Part shown: in pieces, positions 21,896 through 34,400 of the stretch | Layout of the letters: each line of letters starts with the position of its first letter | Position numbering within the stretch: position 1 is the stretch's first letter | From: Coprinopsis marcescibilis | Lineage: Eukaryota > Basidiomycota > Agaricomycetes > Agaricales > Psathyrellaceae | DNA length: 64,000 nucleotides | Reading direction: 5' to 3' | NCBI GenBank assembly: GCA_004369085.1 | Contig: ML210278.1 | Span: 1-64,000, forward strand | Notes under the pieces: model-generated | What the model was told of the DNA's origin: nothing | What the model saw: only the letters and a program-made list of their open reading frames with translations | Database searches by the model: none | Program-made: the position numbers and the translations under genes

Positions 21896-23069
21896 TCAGA
21901 ATACGACGACCTTCTTTGTTTTCGATGATAGCGACCCTGTTGCCGGAATGCCAAGTCTGGTCGGTGCCTGCTCCGTAACATCTGCCAGCCTTCTGAATCG
22001 TTCCTCCGTCCTCTCTTCGCGCTCAACCTGCTTTGTATTCCTGACCAAGGTCATAAAATCGTCTTCGTCAGCTCCAGCCTCTCTTCCAGTGCCCACGGCC
22101 ACCTTCGCGGCGCTTCCATCTGGAAACACAGTCAGAGTGAAGTTGATAGAGAGCTACCAGATGATACTCACCCGTTTTGCGAGTCGCGCAGTCCTTCGCT
22201 AGATGGGTGGTATCTCCACAAATTTTGCAGCATCCGCCATTGGGGTAAACTCCTCTGGCCTTGTTTTGAGGACATGCAGATGCGAGATGGCCCTTCCCGG
22301 AGCACACAAAACATGATGCGTAAGGAAGCGGGTTCTCGGGATTTGCAAGGTTCCTGCACCTCGAGAGATTGTGTTTTGAGGAGCCACATCTGTAAATATT
22401 AGCGTCAGCCATCGAGTCGACGAGGAATCTGCAGGATGAACGCGAACCTGTAACAAATTCCGACCGCATTGGAATTTCCCTCCCTCTTCGCCACATCCGC
22501 ATCAGCTGCTTTGGGGCAATCCCGTGCAGCATGACCCTTTTCTCTACACGCGAAGCAAGTTGTAGCATCATTTCGCTCTTGAATCCGTGCAAGTCGACGC
22601 TTCTCACCCAGAGAAAGTTCTAAGCAAATAAACGGTCAGTTCAGTTCCGAATCCGAAAAGTTGACATTCTCGTACTTTTCTCGAACTTTTTCCTCGGCCT
22701 TTGGGGTTTTATGGGAAGCCTAGAGCTCTTCGGAGCCTCTCCATTTGCTGAAGCTTCGTCGTTCCTGTCTGCATTCAAGTTTTTGGGTTGTCCTTGTCCA
22801 CCTTCAGATGGACCATTCTCTCCCTCTACGGCTAGCTTCTTCTTGTTCGGCCTATGCCTCTTCGGGTGCCTCCTCGGTGGTTGACTCCCGTCTTCACCCT
22901 TTGGGCCCTCAGGTTTGGGTTTTGTAGGCTTTGGGGCACCTCGGCTAGGTGCTTCTACAGGAGGTGCTGTTGTTGATGTTGTCCCTGTAAGTTCATCATC
23001 TGGCAATGTTTCGGGGAACCCAGCTTCCACATAAGTTCGCTTTCGGCCAAAGTTCGTTACTCGAGTCAT
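21896..23069 (-). CDS. Zinc-knuckle (CCHC) protein, ZCCHC9-like
   Basis: Starts MTRVTNFGRKRTYVEAGF at ATG 23069, a beginning I associate with fungal ZCCHC9 relatives. A long basic, Pro/Lys-rich region (RRHPKRHRPNKKK, KPQRPRKKFEK) precedes four CCHC knuckles: CFACREKGHAARDC, CYRCGSSKHNLSRC, CFVCSGKGHLASAC and CKICGDTTHLAKDC. The C-terminus (DEDDFMTLVRNTKQVEREER) is charged and ends in VVVF. Zinc knuckles of this type bind single-stranded RNA; ZCCHC9 homologs are nucleolar and linked to rRNA processing or RNA surveillance. The single-copy, well-ordered knuckles argue for a cellular gene rather than a retroelement Gag. Confidence 0.85.
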
Positions 23070-23381
23070 GAGAAACTATCAACGCATGCAAAGAGAAGAG
23101 AAACGGGTATTTTGTGCTGGTTGCAGAAATTGCCGATATGCCATTTCGGGATCAAATTGTTTTAGGCTTGGCATTGTGTCAGCGTGATTTCTGGTGTTAA
23201 GGGCAGGCGTGAGGAGTCTAGCACTGAGGTTTGAGGTAATGTAGGCGTAATACCTGTATCATATTTCCAATAAAATACAAAAAGCGTGATGCATACTTGG
23301 TACAGAACGAGAGCAGAAAACAAGGATAGGCCGTACATAATTACAGGGTATAGAACATTAATTTTCATAGTTCCGCAGTGA
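23070..23381. other. Short intergenic region
   Basis: About 310 bp between the ZCCHC9-like start and the end of the transcription-factor gene. A 68-codon minus frame here (23162-23368) looks like a membrane segment but is AT-rich, lies in the ZCCHC9-like promoter and has no support as a gene. Confidence 0.3.
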
Positions 23382-26300
23382 TCAACTGGTACCAGGACGT
23401 GTTGCCTGAGTCAACTGCTCCACATTAGAAATGAAACTGCCCCACTCATCCAACCTATGAGGGAGAACCATCCTCAGTATCGACACGATACGAGCCAAAC
23501 AAACACTCACTCCAAGCAAGCAGGTGCAGTCGTCCACATTTTCATCATCTCCATATCCAAAATCGGTTGCTGCAACTGACTCAAAAGTGTCAGCTGTTGT
23601 GCCAAAGCCGTATAGTCCGTGCTCGAGCAGTGCGAGAACAAGGTGGCACTGTCGGCGTGCGTGACGGGCTGGGTAAGCAACGGTGCCGTAGGGGGTGGTG
23701 GGGCCGCAGACGTGCTGGTACTGGTGCTCGCCCCATGATTACCGGCAGCAGCGCTGGTGCTAGTGGCACCAATGTTACTTGGCCCGGCAGCGCTACTCGA
23801 ACCATCCTCATTTCCCAAAGGCCCAGTCGGAAAATAGCTATTGAAAACCGCATCCTTCAACATCGAATCCAGCGCAAAGCTATCCGACGCCGAAGTGTAC
23901 ATATCTGCCACTGGGTCCGAGGTTAAGGAGAAGAGGTTGGGCATGACGGGCGGGGGTTGGTCAAAGTGATACGCAGTTTTTGTCGGAACCGACGTAAGAA
24001 TTTGGCCTAGCTGCTCCCCAAGAAAGGCGTTGACGTTGGAGGGGTCGGTAAAGTTAAACTGGCCGTACACCGGTAGTCGGCCGAGGTCGTTGCTGTACAT
24101 CGGAAGGAGGAAGTTGATAGGGGGTTCAATTGGCGATATTGGGCTGGTGGCTTGCTGGCTGAGGGAAACGCGACGTGTTCCTGCGATATTACGTGTTTCT
24201 GTTGTAGGTGAGGCCATAGAAACGTCGATGGAAGAGGACGACGAGTCACTCTGACTGTCTGACCGCGACCTCTTCTTGCTCTTGGACTTTTTACCCGTTT
24301 TCTGAAGTTCAGTGCCGATGTCACCCGCCGATGCCAGTTCCGTGAGCATATCTCTGAACCGAAACAGTTAGCAAAGAATTAGGAGCGAGATGGGCTGCAC
24401 CTTACAAAAACCTTCCCGCAGACGCAGACCTATGCTCCGCCGTCTTCAGCATATCCATGCAGCGCTGAACGTCCTCCATTTCGCGTTTAGGACTGGGGGC
24501 GAACCCAGACCGTTTCCCACTCCAGATGTTCAGAAGAAGTACCAGGCCAGATGTAAAGGCCAAGACCTGGAATGGATGACTGGGTAATGGACTGAGCCTG
24601 CTGAATGCCTCGAGAACGTGGCAGCACGACCGAGCAGCATTAGTGCAGATGGCCAGTGAGGGGAATGCACCGGGTTTAGGGTTTCTCGGTGAAGGGATAA
24701 AGGGTCGGTGAATGAGGATTTGGACGTGGTAGTACGTTGCATGGAGGGCGGAAGACTGCTTGAGGAATAGGTCGTTGGTTGACCCGGGATTCCATTTAAC
24801 TATTCAAGGTCAATGCAAGCCTTTGAGGGGAATAGCACGATAGACTTACGATGTTCAGGGACTGAGTCCATCCAGTTGTTCATTGCAGCGTCCAACTCAG
24901 CGATAATCTGCTGTTCCGAACGCTGGCTAGTTTTACTAGTGAACCTGGAGTTCTTGCTGGAATACTGATGAGCAGGAAAGGTTACATATGGCATATGCAT
25001 GTGGAATGGTAAGAGCTTACGATCAATCGCATTGTATACGCGACGATTTCCATGAGGTTCAGGTAGGTGATAAAATAGGCCATTGATGACGGCTTCCCTT
25101 CAGGCTGCACGAAGCCTTGATCCCAGTACTCATCGTCGACTTCGAGAGGAAGATCAAGATCGTAGCTAACTCTGAAGTCAGAAGGGGAGTAAAAAAGTAA
25201 AAAAAGCAAGGCGCACTCTTCTTCTTGAAGCCCACAGGGGCGGCCTGCCGTGGAACTGATTAAACGATCCAGAGTAAGGATAACCCTAAAATGACATCAG
25301 TACAAACTTTACTCATCTTCCCAGCCAAAGAAATGCGTACCAGAACGCGCGTTTCCACAGCTCATCCTCGGCAGTTGGCATCGTATTCTGCTTATCAACC
25401 CTCCTCCTCAAATGTCCTCCCACTTCTTGCGATAACCGTAGGGCCATCCCAATCTGGGCCCAAACACCCTGCGGCATCTCGCTCGAAGACGCAAACGACA
25501 CATATAACTAGCAACAAAACCGTTCAACCCCCGCGACATTCAAAGAAAGATAGACGGCAACAAACCGCGTGCATCTGGAGCTCATACAGCCCGGTCCTAT
25601 TGAACAGGTTCTTGCGCAGCACATTGACTTGTTCAAACCATTTCCAGCCCGCCGACCGCGGGGAGTCTGTGCCCTCAGATAGTACCCTGGGGTCATCAGA
25701 GTACCGTGCACCGTGTGCACAGACCATCAGGAACACCCTCGCGAACATGGAATCTTCATGGTGTAGCCCTTCATCCACATGATTCTGAAATGTTGGGCGG
25801 TGTAAGAGAGGAAGGAATGGGTTGATGTAAGTGAAATAAGCATCAATCAGGGAGGGGCATAAGTCTTCATCGGGGAAGAGATATTCTCGTTCATCCTCGT
25901 CGAGTTCGGGGTTGTAGGTCATCCACTGTCATACGCTTATCAATGACAACTCTTAATGAAACAAGTGGAAGGGCCCGTACACTCGGAACGTCGTAAAATT
26001 CCCGGCGTTTCATAGGAATCGCAGGGCTGACGTAGGCCACTCCTTCGCCAGTAAACTCTTCTCGGAGATCAAGGGCAGTTTGGAGGAGTTCATATTGGCT
26101 ATGTGACAGAAAGAGAACGTTAGTACAGCATCAGGAAACTAGATGATAGGCCAATACCTTGACTTCCCAAAGTATCTATTCTCAGTGGGGTTCAAGGTTA
26201 GACGGCTAAGCTTTCCGAGTATCTCAGGTTGGCTATTAATGGGTTGCAAGGGCTTTGGTGTGCAAGGTCGCCCCGCAGGTTTGTTCAATTCTTCATTCAG

Positions 26301-26974
26301 GTCAACCCCTGGTAGCAACTATCCAAACCCAGGTCAACGTCTCTCACATACGGGGATGAGTGAAACCACTCACTCTTCGCAGCAGCTTGTCCATCTTATC
26401 AAGCCGCATTTCGAGGCTTTCCACATATCTGGTAGTACCGGGACGAGTGTGCGAGCAACGAGGCAGGTTAACAACCGTCAAACGTCTGAAACAGCCTCGT
26501 TTATTACTCACCCCTTCGCAGACCCCAGCGCCTGTTACGAGACGAATTGAAGTATCGTAAGTAATATGTTATCGCCATCGAGTACCATGAAAGCCCGAAC
26601 CTTTGTAACCTCTTTGTGTGTGCATTCCAGCCCAGCTTGTATGCAGTTACTGCACCGGTTTCCGGGTAGCTCACCGCTATCACCTAGGAAGGAAGTGATA
26701 TCAGTCTGAGCGCTACACCCTGGGGATATATCACTGGCGACTCACATCGGACTAGTAAAGGGGTAGTGTGACCGTCAGCATACGAGGTGATAAGCAGGAC
26801 CGTCCAAAGGAAATAGTCACTTTTCTTTCGCTTGCAGACATCACAAGCACCCGGGATCCTCCTCTTCTTCGACTGCGAACGACTGGCTAACAGCTCTTCT
26901 GACTTCGAGCTTCCACCGGTCGACGGGGATTGTACCGAAGAGTCGCTACTAAGCAGTGCGACGCTGGGGGCCAT
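23382..26974 (-). CDS. Zn2Cys6 fungal-specific transcription factor
   Basis: A nuclear DNA-binding regulator. ATG 26974 starts MAPSVALLSSDSSV; a basic stretch SQSKKRRIPG leads into a Zn(II)2Cys6 cluster spread over three exons: ACDVCKRKK, then I-R-C split by a 6-nt exon, then DSGELPGNRCSNCIQAGLEC. All six cysteines are present. The middle holds the fungal_trans regulatory domain (SLIDAYFTYINPFLPLLHRP, WFEQVNVLRKNLFNRTGLYE, AQIGMALRLSQEVGGHLRRR). The C-terminal part is Ser/Thr-rich and disordered. The last exon gives LDEWGSFISNVEQLTQAT, a conserved ending in this family, with TGA at 23382. Many short introns are needed. Targets cannot be read from the sequence. Confidence 0.88.
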
Positions 26975-27762
26975 AATTTGTTTAAGCTTCGTATGCAAAA
27001 CCCTAGAGCTTGTACGGGCGGTTCGAGATGTCGTCGCGGTATACCCCAGCCTTCCAGGTCTGCAAAGATCAAGAATAAGAAGCTCCCCAAACCGATCCAG
27101 AACCCCCTGTCCGACTTCCATCCAATGTCATTGGACCAATTGCGATTCGCAATATTGCAGTTATCTTTGTCAGCTAATTATTTCGTCAGTGCAAGCCGAA
27201 GTCTCGCGATAACGATAATTTCACAAACCACGCAAGCTCGGGCGTAGTGCGGAGTGCTGGTCCGACCATGGCGTTTTTGTAGTCACTTGCGATTACTGAA
27301 TGCCAAAATCAAAGCAGAAAGAGAGCTTTGTGCCTTAATATGGGTTTGAAATGGTGGCAGGGTGAGAGCGTTTTGAGCCTGTGATGTTGGTTTGCGTGAA
27401 CGAAGCAAGGTATGGCAAATTGCAAATTGATAGTGTCGGCCCCCGCGCTGATTACCGGCGGTCGGTCATCATGCACCATGGTTGCAACAATGGGAGGGGA
27501 GGGTTGGCCTGGGTTGGCATAGCGCCTTGATAAATTGTGATATTTATTAAATACAACCTTCGTTTCGCAGTGGATAGGATTGGTTGGCGAGGTGCCGAAA
27601 GCTTAAAAACTTCAATTGGCGCGCCAACGCAACCGTGAGGCCTCTGCTATGGGTACGGTACAAACGACGTCCATTTTACTTCCATCCTGAACGCGTTAAG
27701 CAATGACGAACGGAAAATGTGTGTCCACATAACCAAGATACCCGGAGAGTCTAGTTCCGGTG
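26975..27762. other. Promoter region of the transcription-factor gene
   Basis: About 790 bp upstream of the Zn2Cys6 gene and downstream of the Mg-chelatase-like gene. Plus-strand frames at 26832-27247 are antisense shadows. No coding motif was recognised; AT-rich segments occur near 27538-27560. Confidence 0.4.
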
Positions 27763-30338
27763 CTACACCTTGTTCAAAATATCAACCAAGATATCCTTGA
27801 TACCCATGTCATCGTCGTATGCATATCCACCTCCATGTCCATTCAATTCGTCGCCGTCGCGGTCACCACCGTCCTCAGCCGCCACAGGAAATCCCTGTCC
27901 GAACGTAGCCCCAAACACCGCACTTGCGAGGACTTCCTCCTCAGGTCCCGATCGTAACCTCAAACGATGTGTCACGACCCGAGGCATGACACGCGCAACA
28001 TCCGCCTCAGTCACATCCAACACCTCCACAAGCGCCATCATTTCCTCCCGCTCCTTCTTCGCCTTCGCAGCACCATCCTCATCAGACTCCGGAACCACAT
28101 GAATGCCAAAATCCCTCGTTGTACTAACCCCCGAATGCACATTCGATACATTGCTCGGAAACACCGAGGACTCCTTCCTCAGCAGATGCGTTCTAGAGGA
28201 CTCCTCCACTCCCAAATAATTGTTGCCGCGATACAGATGGGCATTATGTCGCCCTGGCGAGTTGGTCAAGTTGGACGGATCATAGTATTCCGAGACATCA
28301 TCCCCCTCCCCGACGTGCTCATGCCCATGTTCGTCTTTGATGAGATGTCCAGGAGGCCGAACGAGCTCCATGCCCGTTAGGTCCGCGCCAATGACCCTCG
28401 CAGCACGCGCCAGACTTTCCGCATCTTTCCTTGCCGCAGCCGTAAGCAGCATCCCATCCAATCGCGGATGATGGCGAGCAGCAGCAAACAGATCAGACAG
28501 GTAAATCTCCAGCCTCGGTGCCAAATACGTCTTCTGGTAGTACCATTTCAGCGTCTGGACAAACCTTTGTGGAAGAATCGGGTTTTCAGGAAGGGGAGCG
28601 CTTGCCGGTGTGGCTGAGGACGACGAAGAGAGGTTGCGATGTCGGGTGAACGGCTGTGGGGAATGAGGCGGCAGTGTCACGGGTTTGGAAAAATAAGGAG
28701 GCGTAAAAGTCTGTGCTTGTGTTTGCGGTAATGGCGAGTTACCGGCAAACGCAGGAGAACCAGGGTTGGAGTGTGAGATGCTATAACCTCCATGATGCAA
28801 CGTAGATGTGAGAGACCGTAACGAGTACTGAACAGATTTGGCCACCAAGATGTTATGGCTCATTGCAAACATGTCCAGCTAAAAAAGTTGTTACCATCAT
28901 GAAACGGCATCCTGAATGAACGGACCTACCAAGCTTCGATGGATAGCTGGGCGTTCTTTGGTGTCGATACGGCATACGTAGATAGATATGAAGCCCGGTG
29001 GCAGGGTCCATACCCCAGGTCCATCATCCTCCTGACCAGACGCGCCATACGGGTAGGCGGTCCTGGCATCTCGGCGAGATCTCTCATCGAGGTTCAATTC
29101 CGCCGCAGTGATGTGCTTGTTTGATAATAGCCCGACCAAAGCACGTTGGAGTGGCTCGCCAGCCTTCTCCAGTCCAGATAAGACCAATGCATGAGGCAGC
29201 TCAAGTGACTTGGAGTTGTCATGCATCATGGAGGATGTCGAGTCATTTCCACGAAAGTGCGTGTCCCGTGTTGGCGCAGGATCTGTGTAAGAGTGTTGGA
29301 GCCGCGGAGACGTGGTATGTGGTGCTGTGCGTGGTCGATAAGCATCCGGTTCAGAGGTCCCCCCTGCCGGAAACTGAAACTTTGAATGGTTCGATTCTGG
29401 CGGATAACTGGGCGGAGGTGGTGGAACAAAAACAGGGAGGGTGCGTGGTTGTGTTGAATGAGAGGTGGAATGAACCTGTGACAAGTCGTTTGGATATGAT
29501 ATGGAACGCGCGTGTTCAGATGTTAAACGGCCTCGACTGGTTGATCTGCTGAGTTTAGTGGGGTGAAGTCCTCCTGTAACGCGTAATGACGTTTTGTGGA
29601 CATCTTCTTCCGAGCCATATGGGTGGCCTGAAGATAAGAATATCGACCGGAGGAAGGCGGCTGGCGAGATGTTGCTGGAGTAAGACCGTAGCCTCACCTT
29701 CTGGGTTGGGTAATTGAAGATGTAGGACAGTGTCTGTGTGGAATAGGCAGTACGTCAGCTAATGTTTGATCTGACACTGATGCGGCGAGGAAGGAGATGG
29801 GTGTATCAGAACAGAACCCGTGTCGATGGTGGATGCAGGATTCGGAATAGGAATAGGATTGAGCCATTCAAAGGATTAGAAGATCGCGCCCAAAAGACGC
29901 TAGCTCCTGAGTTCTGGCGATTGTCCAATTGGGATATTCAGTCAACAACAAGTCCCTTGTTTCAACAAGCCAATAAAGTGAACCAGCGCGAAGGCGATGC
30001 GAGGACGACCGAAAGGGCAGACCCACATGACGATATGTGGCGGTTGCTTGCGATAAGATATGTCAAAGAACGACTGAAAGATATAGATAAAAGTGGTAAT
30101 TGACTCGCATTTAACTCACCCAGACAACAAGTTTGACAACAGCACCAATGTCTTCTTCCGGCGTCCGTAAGATGAGGTTTTTATCACCAGCGACGATACA
30201 TAGAAGGATTGACTTGATTATCACTGCATCCAGCGGCAGCGACGGAGAATTCGAAAGACTTCGAATGTAATTCAAAAATGCAGGGAAGAATGCCGGGCTT
30301 CCAACTAAATGAAGAGGATCTGGATCCTTGAAAGACAT
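27763..30338 (-). CDS. Mg-chelatase-like / AAA+-related fungal protein
   Basis: Exon 1 from ATG 30338 reads MSFKDPDPLHLVGSPAFFPA and contains AVIIKSILLCIVAGDKNLIL and TPEEDIGAVVKLVVW. After an unusually long intron (about 380 nt) come TLSYIFNYPTQK and, after a further intron, a disordered region. A conserved block follows: LPHALVLSGLEKAGEPLQRA and VWTLPPGFISIYVCRID, then ERPAIHRSL, LDMFAMSHNI. Further on are YLAPRLEIYLSDLFAAARHH and MLLTAAARKDAESLARAARV. The order resembles fungal proteins annotated as magnesium-chelatase-like, with the AAA+ small (lid) domain at the C-terminal side. Fungi lack chlorophyll, so the family name says little about function. I see no Walker A motif. The acidic tail ends IKDILVDILNKV. 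Confidence 0.6.
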
Positions 30339-31491
30339 ATGAGGACAAGATGTGCTGATATTTGGCAGTATATGGGCAGTTTAAGTACAGCTGTCAACAT
30401 CTATCAGTTGTATTCGAAGCCCACTACGTAAAACAACATACCTCTCTACATTCAGAACTTTGGATTGTCAAGAGAACGAGGAGGACATGGTGTTTCTGTG
30501 ACAAGGCATGTTCCAACTCCGACTACCGGAGAGATCAATTTGGAAACTCCTCCCGTTCAATCACCGAGACACCGGAACGCCGCCGATGTACACTACGCTC
30601 CTGGCTACTGATGTCATAAAAGTCACTGAAATTGCCTTTAAATTACTTCGGAAATAAATTTACGAGTGTAGCTGAGGTCTTCAGAAGAGTCTACAGTAAT
30701 TAAAAGAGTCAGGACTTTGGCGCCTATAATTCCGGTTGCCGTTCGATGGAATCACCGCTTGGCACCGGTGTACCGGCATCCGCTGGCTTTGGGTGACAAG
30801 CATCAGTCATAGCGTGTTGCTTTTCTCACTCGCCAACACCATCATTCACTGGCTCTATGTCCAGGTTTCTCCCAAATCGTGGAACTCTAGGCTATGTACG
30901 TCTACGTCAGACTGCACTATTCATTGATATATGACAGGAACTTATAATGGTAAAGGTTGAATCTATCCGACCCAAAGCTGTTTTCCAGGCAGAATCAAAC
31001 GTTAAATAATCAGCGAAGTATCAGCCCTTGTGTGGTTGGTTGCCACCGCTGCAGCATGGCAAGGAACAGCTGACCCAAAGGAGAATATCTGCACCATTTA
31101 GATTTTGGCAGTAATATCCCATAACCAGTTCTCGGTCGGTATGACGATCCGTATGGCAGGCCAATTTCTTGGTTTCACGCGGACCCTCTCGGGGACTTGG
31201 GGTTTCGACATATGTAAGACCCGCGAAGTCGGTCTCCGAGAACCTTTTCTTCGCCCAAACTCAGTTCGCGGGTTCGAGCTGTTTATCTGCGCACTGGCGC
31301 TTCCCAAGCCACTCTAACTACTCGTGGTCACTGGGATCGACACAGATCTCGGATTATTCTTAGAATCCTTATATACGGCGGCGCCACCAAGCTAACACGC
31401 TTCCTTCCCCTTTCTCTGGCCCTCGTCTGCTCACCGCCCTCCAGTCGTCTTTGGGCTCTTCAAGCTTCCCATATGAGTCCAGACGACATCC
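30339..31491. other. Divergent promoter region, 1.15 kb
   Basis: Upstream region for the Mg-chelatase-like gene (-) and the single-pass membrane protein gene (+). Short frames at 30362-30927 and 31105-31363 have no conserved feature. A TATA element (31370-31376) is listed separately. Confidence 0.4.
31370..31376 (+). promoter_or_regulatory. TATA box of the single-pass membrane protein gene
   Basis: TATATAC lies 116 nt before the ATG at 31492 and is followed by a C/T-rich stretch (31398-31420) typical of fungal transcription start regions. Confidence 0.4.
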
Positions 31492-34400
31492 ATGGCCAAC
31501 ATCGTTCAATTCGATATCGATGATACTTCACCTTCAATCACCTACAGTCCTTTTGGCGACACCTTTTCAACACCAGATCTTTCTACGAGCTGGAACCCAT
31601 ATTTTACAAACTCGCGCTTCGCCGCGTCGCAGGGCGTCACAGGCAATGGTACAAGTTTTCATATCACATCGCTGGATGGTGCGCAGGTTTCAATAACGTG
31701 GAGAGGTGCGCAACATCACTATCTTTCTTATTCCTTGCCGGAGAATTTACGGGGTCTACCGGATTTATAGGCACCAACGTTCAACTACAGGGCAATGTGA
31801 CAAGGGCCTCCTATAGCGTCGTGCTCGACGGAGAAGAAGTATCCGACCCCAATGGCGATATCGGCCAGAACATCCTCGCAACTATTCAAAATCTTGAAAA
31901 CACCCTTCACACCATCACCCTAACCGCACGTATTCCTCAGGAGGTACCACTTGGAATGCTTGCTTTCGACCAAGCTATAGTAGCTGCCAGGCCCCCTAAC
32001 GTTAATGAAACAACGTGTGTCCACGCTTTCTGATGAGATGTCTTGCAATGTTTGATTAACAACTTATGAACAGGCCGAATAATGTCTATACGATAAGCTC
32101 ACTTAATAGTGAGGCTGTCTCCTTTAATGGGAGATGGTCTTTCAGATCTGAACAGGGTGCGCGCTTTCATCGATCCGACACCGTCGGTGACCGAGCAGTG
32201 GCACGGTTTCGAGGTACGCTAGCAATCCTTTTGATGCGACCTGCACATCCCTCAAGACTAATCCTAACAGGGACATCGTTGCTCATTCGAGGAACGACAT
32301 CACCCCAGTCCGGAAGCTACTCTGTTACCCTCGACAACCAGACAGTCATTCTATCTGCCAAATCATCGTTTTTATCGCACAATAGCCTGCTGTACTACTT
32401 TACCGCTCTTGATTCAGATGTAACCCACACAGTGGTCATCAGAAACGAAGGAGGTGGAACACTTGGTCTTCTTGATGTCCAAGAGGGTGGATTCCGAGCC
32501 TATGCTCTTGGGTCACCAGAGTCAGCGCTTTTTGAATTTCATACATCCCTGCGTTGACCCTGATGCCTTTTCCAGACCTGATACATCTCCATCTCCGCCA
32601 CCTGCATCAGCCATCGTTGGTGGGACCGCAATCAACGGAGGAACAATAGCAGCATTCGTTCTAGGCGGCATTCTCGCATGCATCCTCCTTTCCGGCACCC
32701 TATATTATTTCTGCATCTATCGATCTCGGCAGAACTTTAAGCGCGATAGGGAGCTATGGAGAAGACAGACCCAAGCATCTTTCCAACCCTCACCTCATGA
32801 CAAGGTTGCAGAAACCGACGACAGCATTATCGATATCACCAGACAGGACGTCGATACTACACACGAACGCAACCTGGCGGCAGCTCTCGGTTTGACCGAT
32901 TCACCACCACTTGCGGAACGTGCACGTCGAGAAAGCGGAAAGAGTAGCTTTGCGAGATGGAAACGAGAGGTGGAGACGGCTGTTGCGCGTGACAGCTTAG
33001 GTATCCAATTCCGGCACTCATTCATCGACAACAAGAACGGCCATGGCAAGATCTACACATACGAGGGCACCATGGAGTCCGATAGTGATCCGCTCACCAG
33101 CAGCTCCCGAACACACTCATCACCCAACTTTCGCGCGTCGCTTATGGTTCGCAAGCATGAGCGGGCAAGCAAAGGCGGAAAGAAGGCTAAAGGGAATGAC
33201 ACCAGGGGTAATGGAGATAAAGATGGACGCGTTAGTGACTATCGCTCCTGGTCGCCTAGTTATCAGATTAATTTGCCGTTCCAGCCCCCTTCCCAGGAGG
33301 ATGTGGCCCCCGCACGCGCTGTGGCTGTATCCACCCTTGGATCGCTGTCTTACCTTACCGCAGCCGCTACCAGTGGTCATGATCGTCACCATGAAGCTGA
33401 AGCTTCCTATCCTGGAGCACCCCCCTCATACACTGCATCCGTCCTGTCGGGTGGTGGTCACTCATCTGAACCGCTCTCTGTACCTCGATCAGTCGGCCAG
33501 AGCTCATCATATCCAACAAGCGGACTGGCCAAACCTTCCCCAAAAGGGAAGGAAAGGAGTCAATACGCCCAGAATGACAGCTCCGGTCGCGAACAACCAG
33601 CATCACCCTTCACGGAGCAAGGCTCGTTGACGTCCTCACTTACGCCCCCGCTAGCCATCCGGGATCTCTCGAAGGAGGACAGAGGGAGCGTGTATGATCA
33701 GAGCATCGACGAGGAGCCGAAGGTGTTGAGTGGGTCTGCCGTGAGGCAGGTGCTGCGGAGCCTAAGCCCACGTACCAGCAAGGCCAACTTCCCACATAGG
33801 CGGTCACATAACAGCATGCAGCAAAGACGAGAATTGTCAACGAATGTGGAGATGGGGCCTATTCAGTCGAGCAGCAGCGAGTCGCCAACATCCCCTGTTC
33901 CCTTAGCATCGGCGAGCCGGCCTCCATCTAATGTTCCATCACAGCCACTCCCTCCAGTCCGAGAATCCATATCACGACCTTTACCACCGATACCTCAACG
34001 TCCTGAATCACAAGCACCAATCCCATTCCCTTCTGCAGAGACGCCTTCTCCGACAAGCCCTCAACAGCAGTCAGCTGTAACTCCCGTACAGTTTAACCTT
34101 ACACCTCCCGCCGCAGCTGGCACACAACTGTCGCCAGTGAGAACCGCTTCTGAAGACAGTCACTTCCCTTCTTCCGGGTTTACCTCCACCCGGTTCTCTT
34201 ACACCTCTGGTAGCAGACCTGGTGGTTCGTCCGTAGTTCCCAGTGGCATCAGCCCCATAACGACGTCTTCCCAATCCCACATACCTCAAGTCAAGCGACG
34301 CTCGACACGCTTCTCACTCACCCAACCGCCTCAACAACCGAGCATCGCAGAAGTACTGCCAATGTCCAGTCGTCCATTCAGGCTCACATTCGGTGGGAGC

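Noticed and set aside
22068..22607. Zinc knuckles as a retrotransposon Gag remnant
   Set aside because: Four ordered knuckles with intact introns and the MTRVTNFGRKRTY start fit a ZCCHC9-type cellular gene; no protease, reverse transcriptase or LTR lies nearby.
29762..30103. 113-codon plus-strand frame inside the first intron of the Mg-chelatase-like gene
   Set aside because: No conserved motif; the flanking exons splice over it with good GT-AG signals. The intron's length is kept as an oddity.
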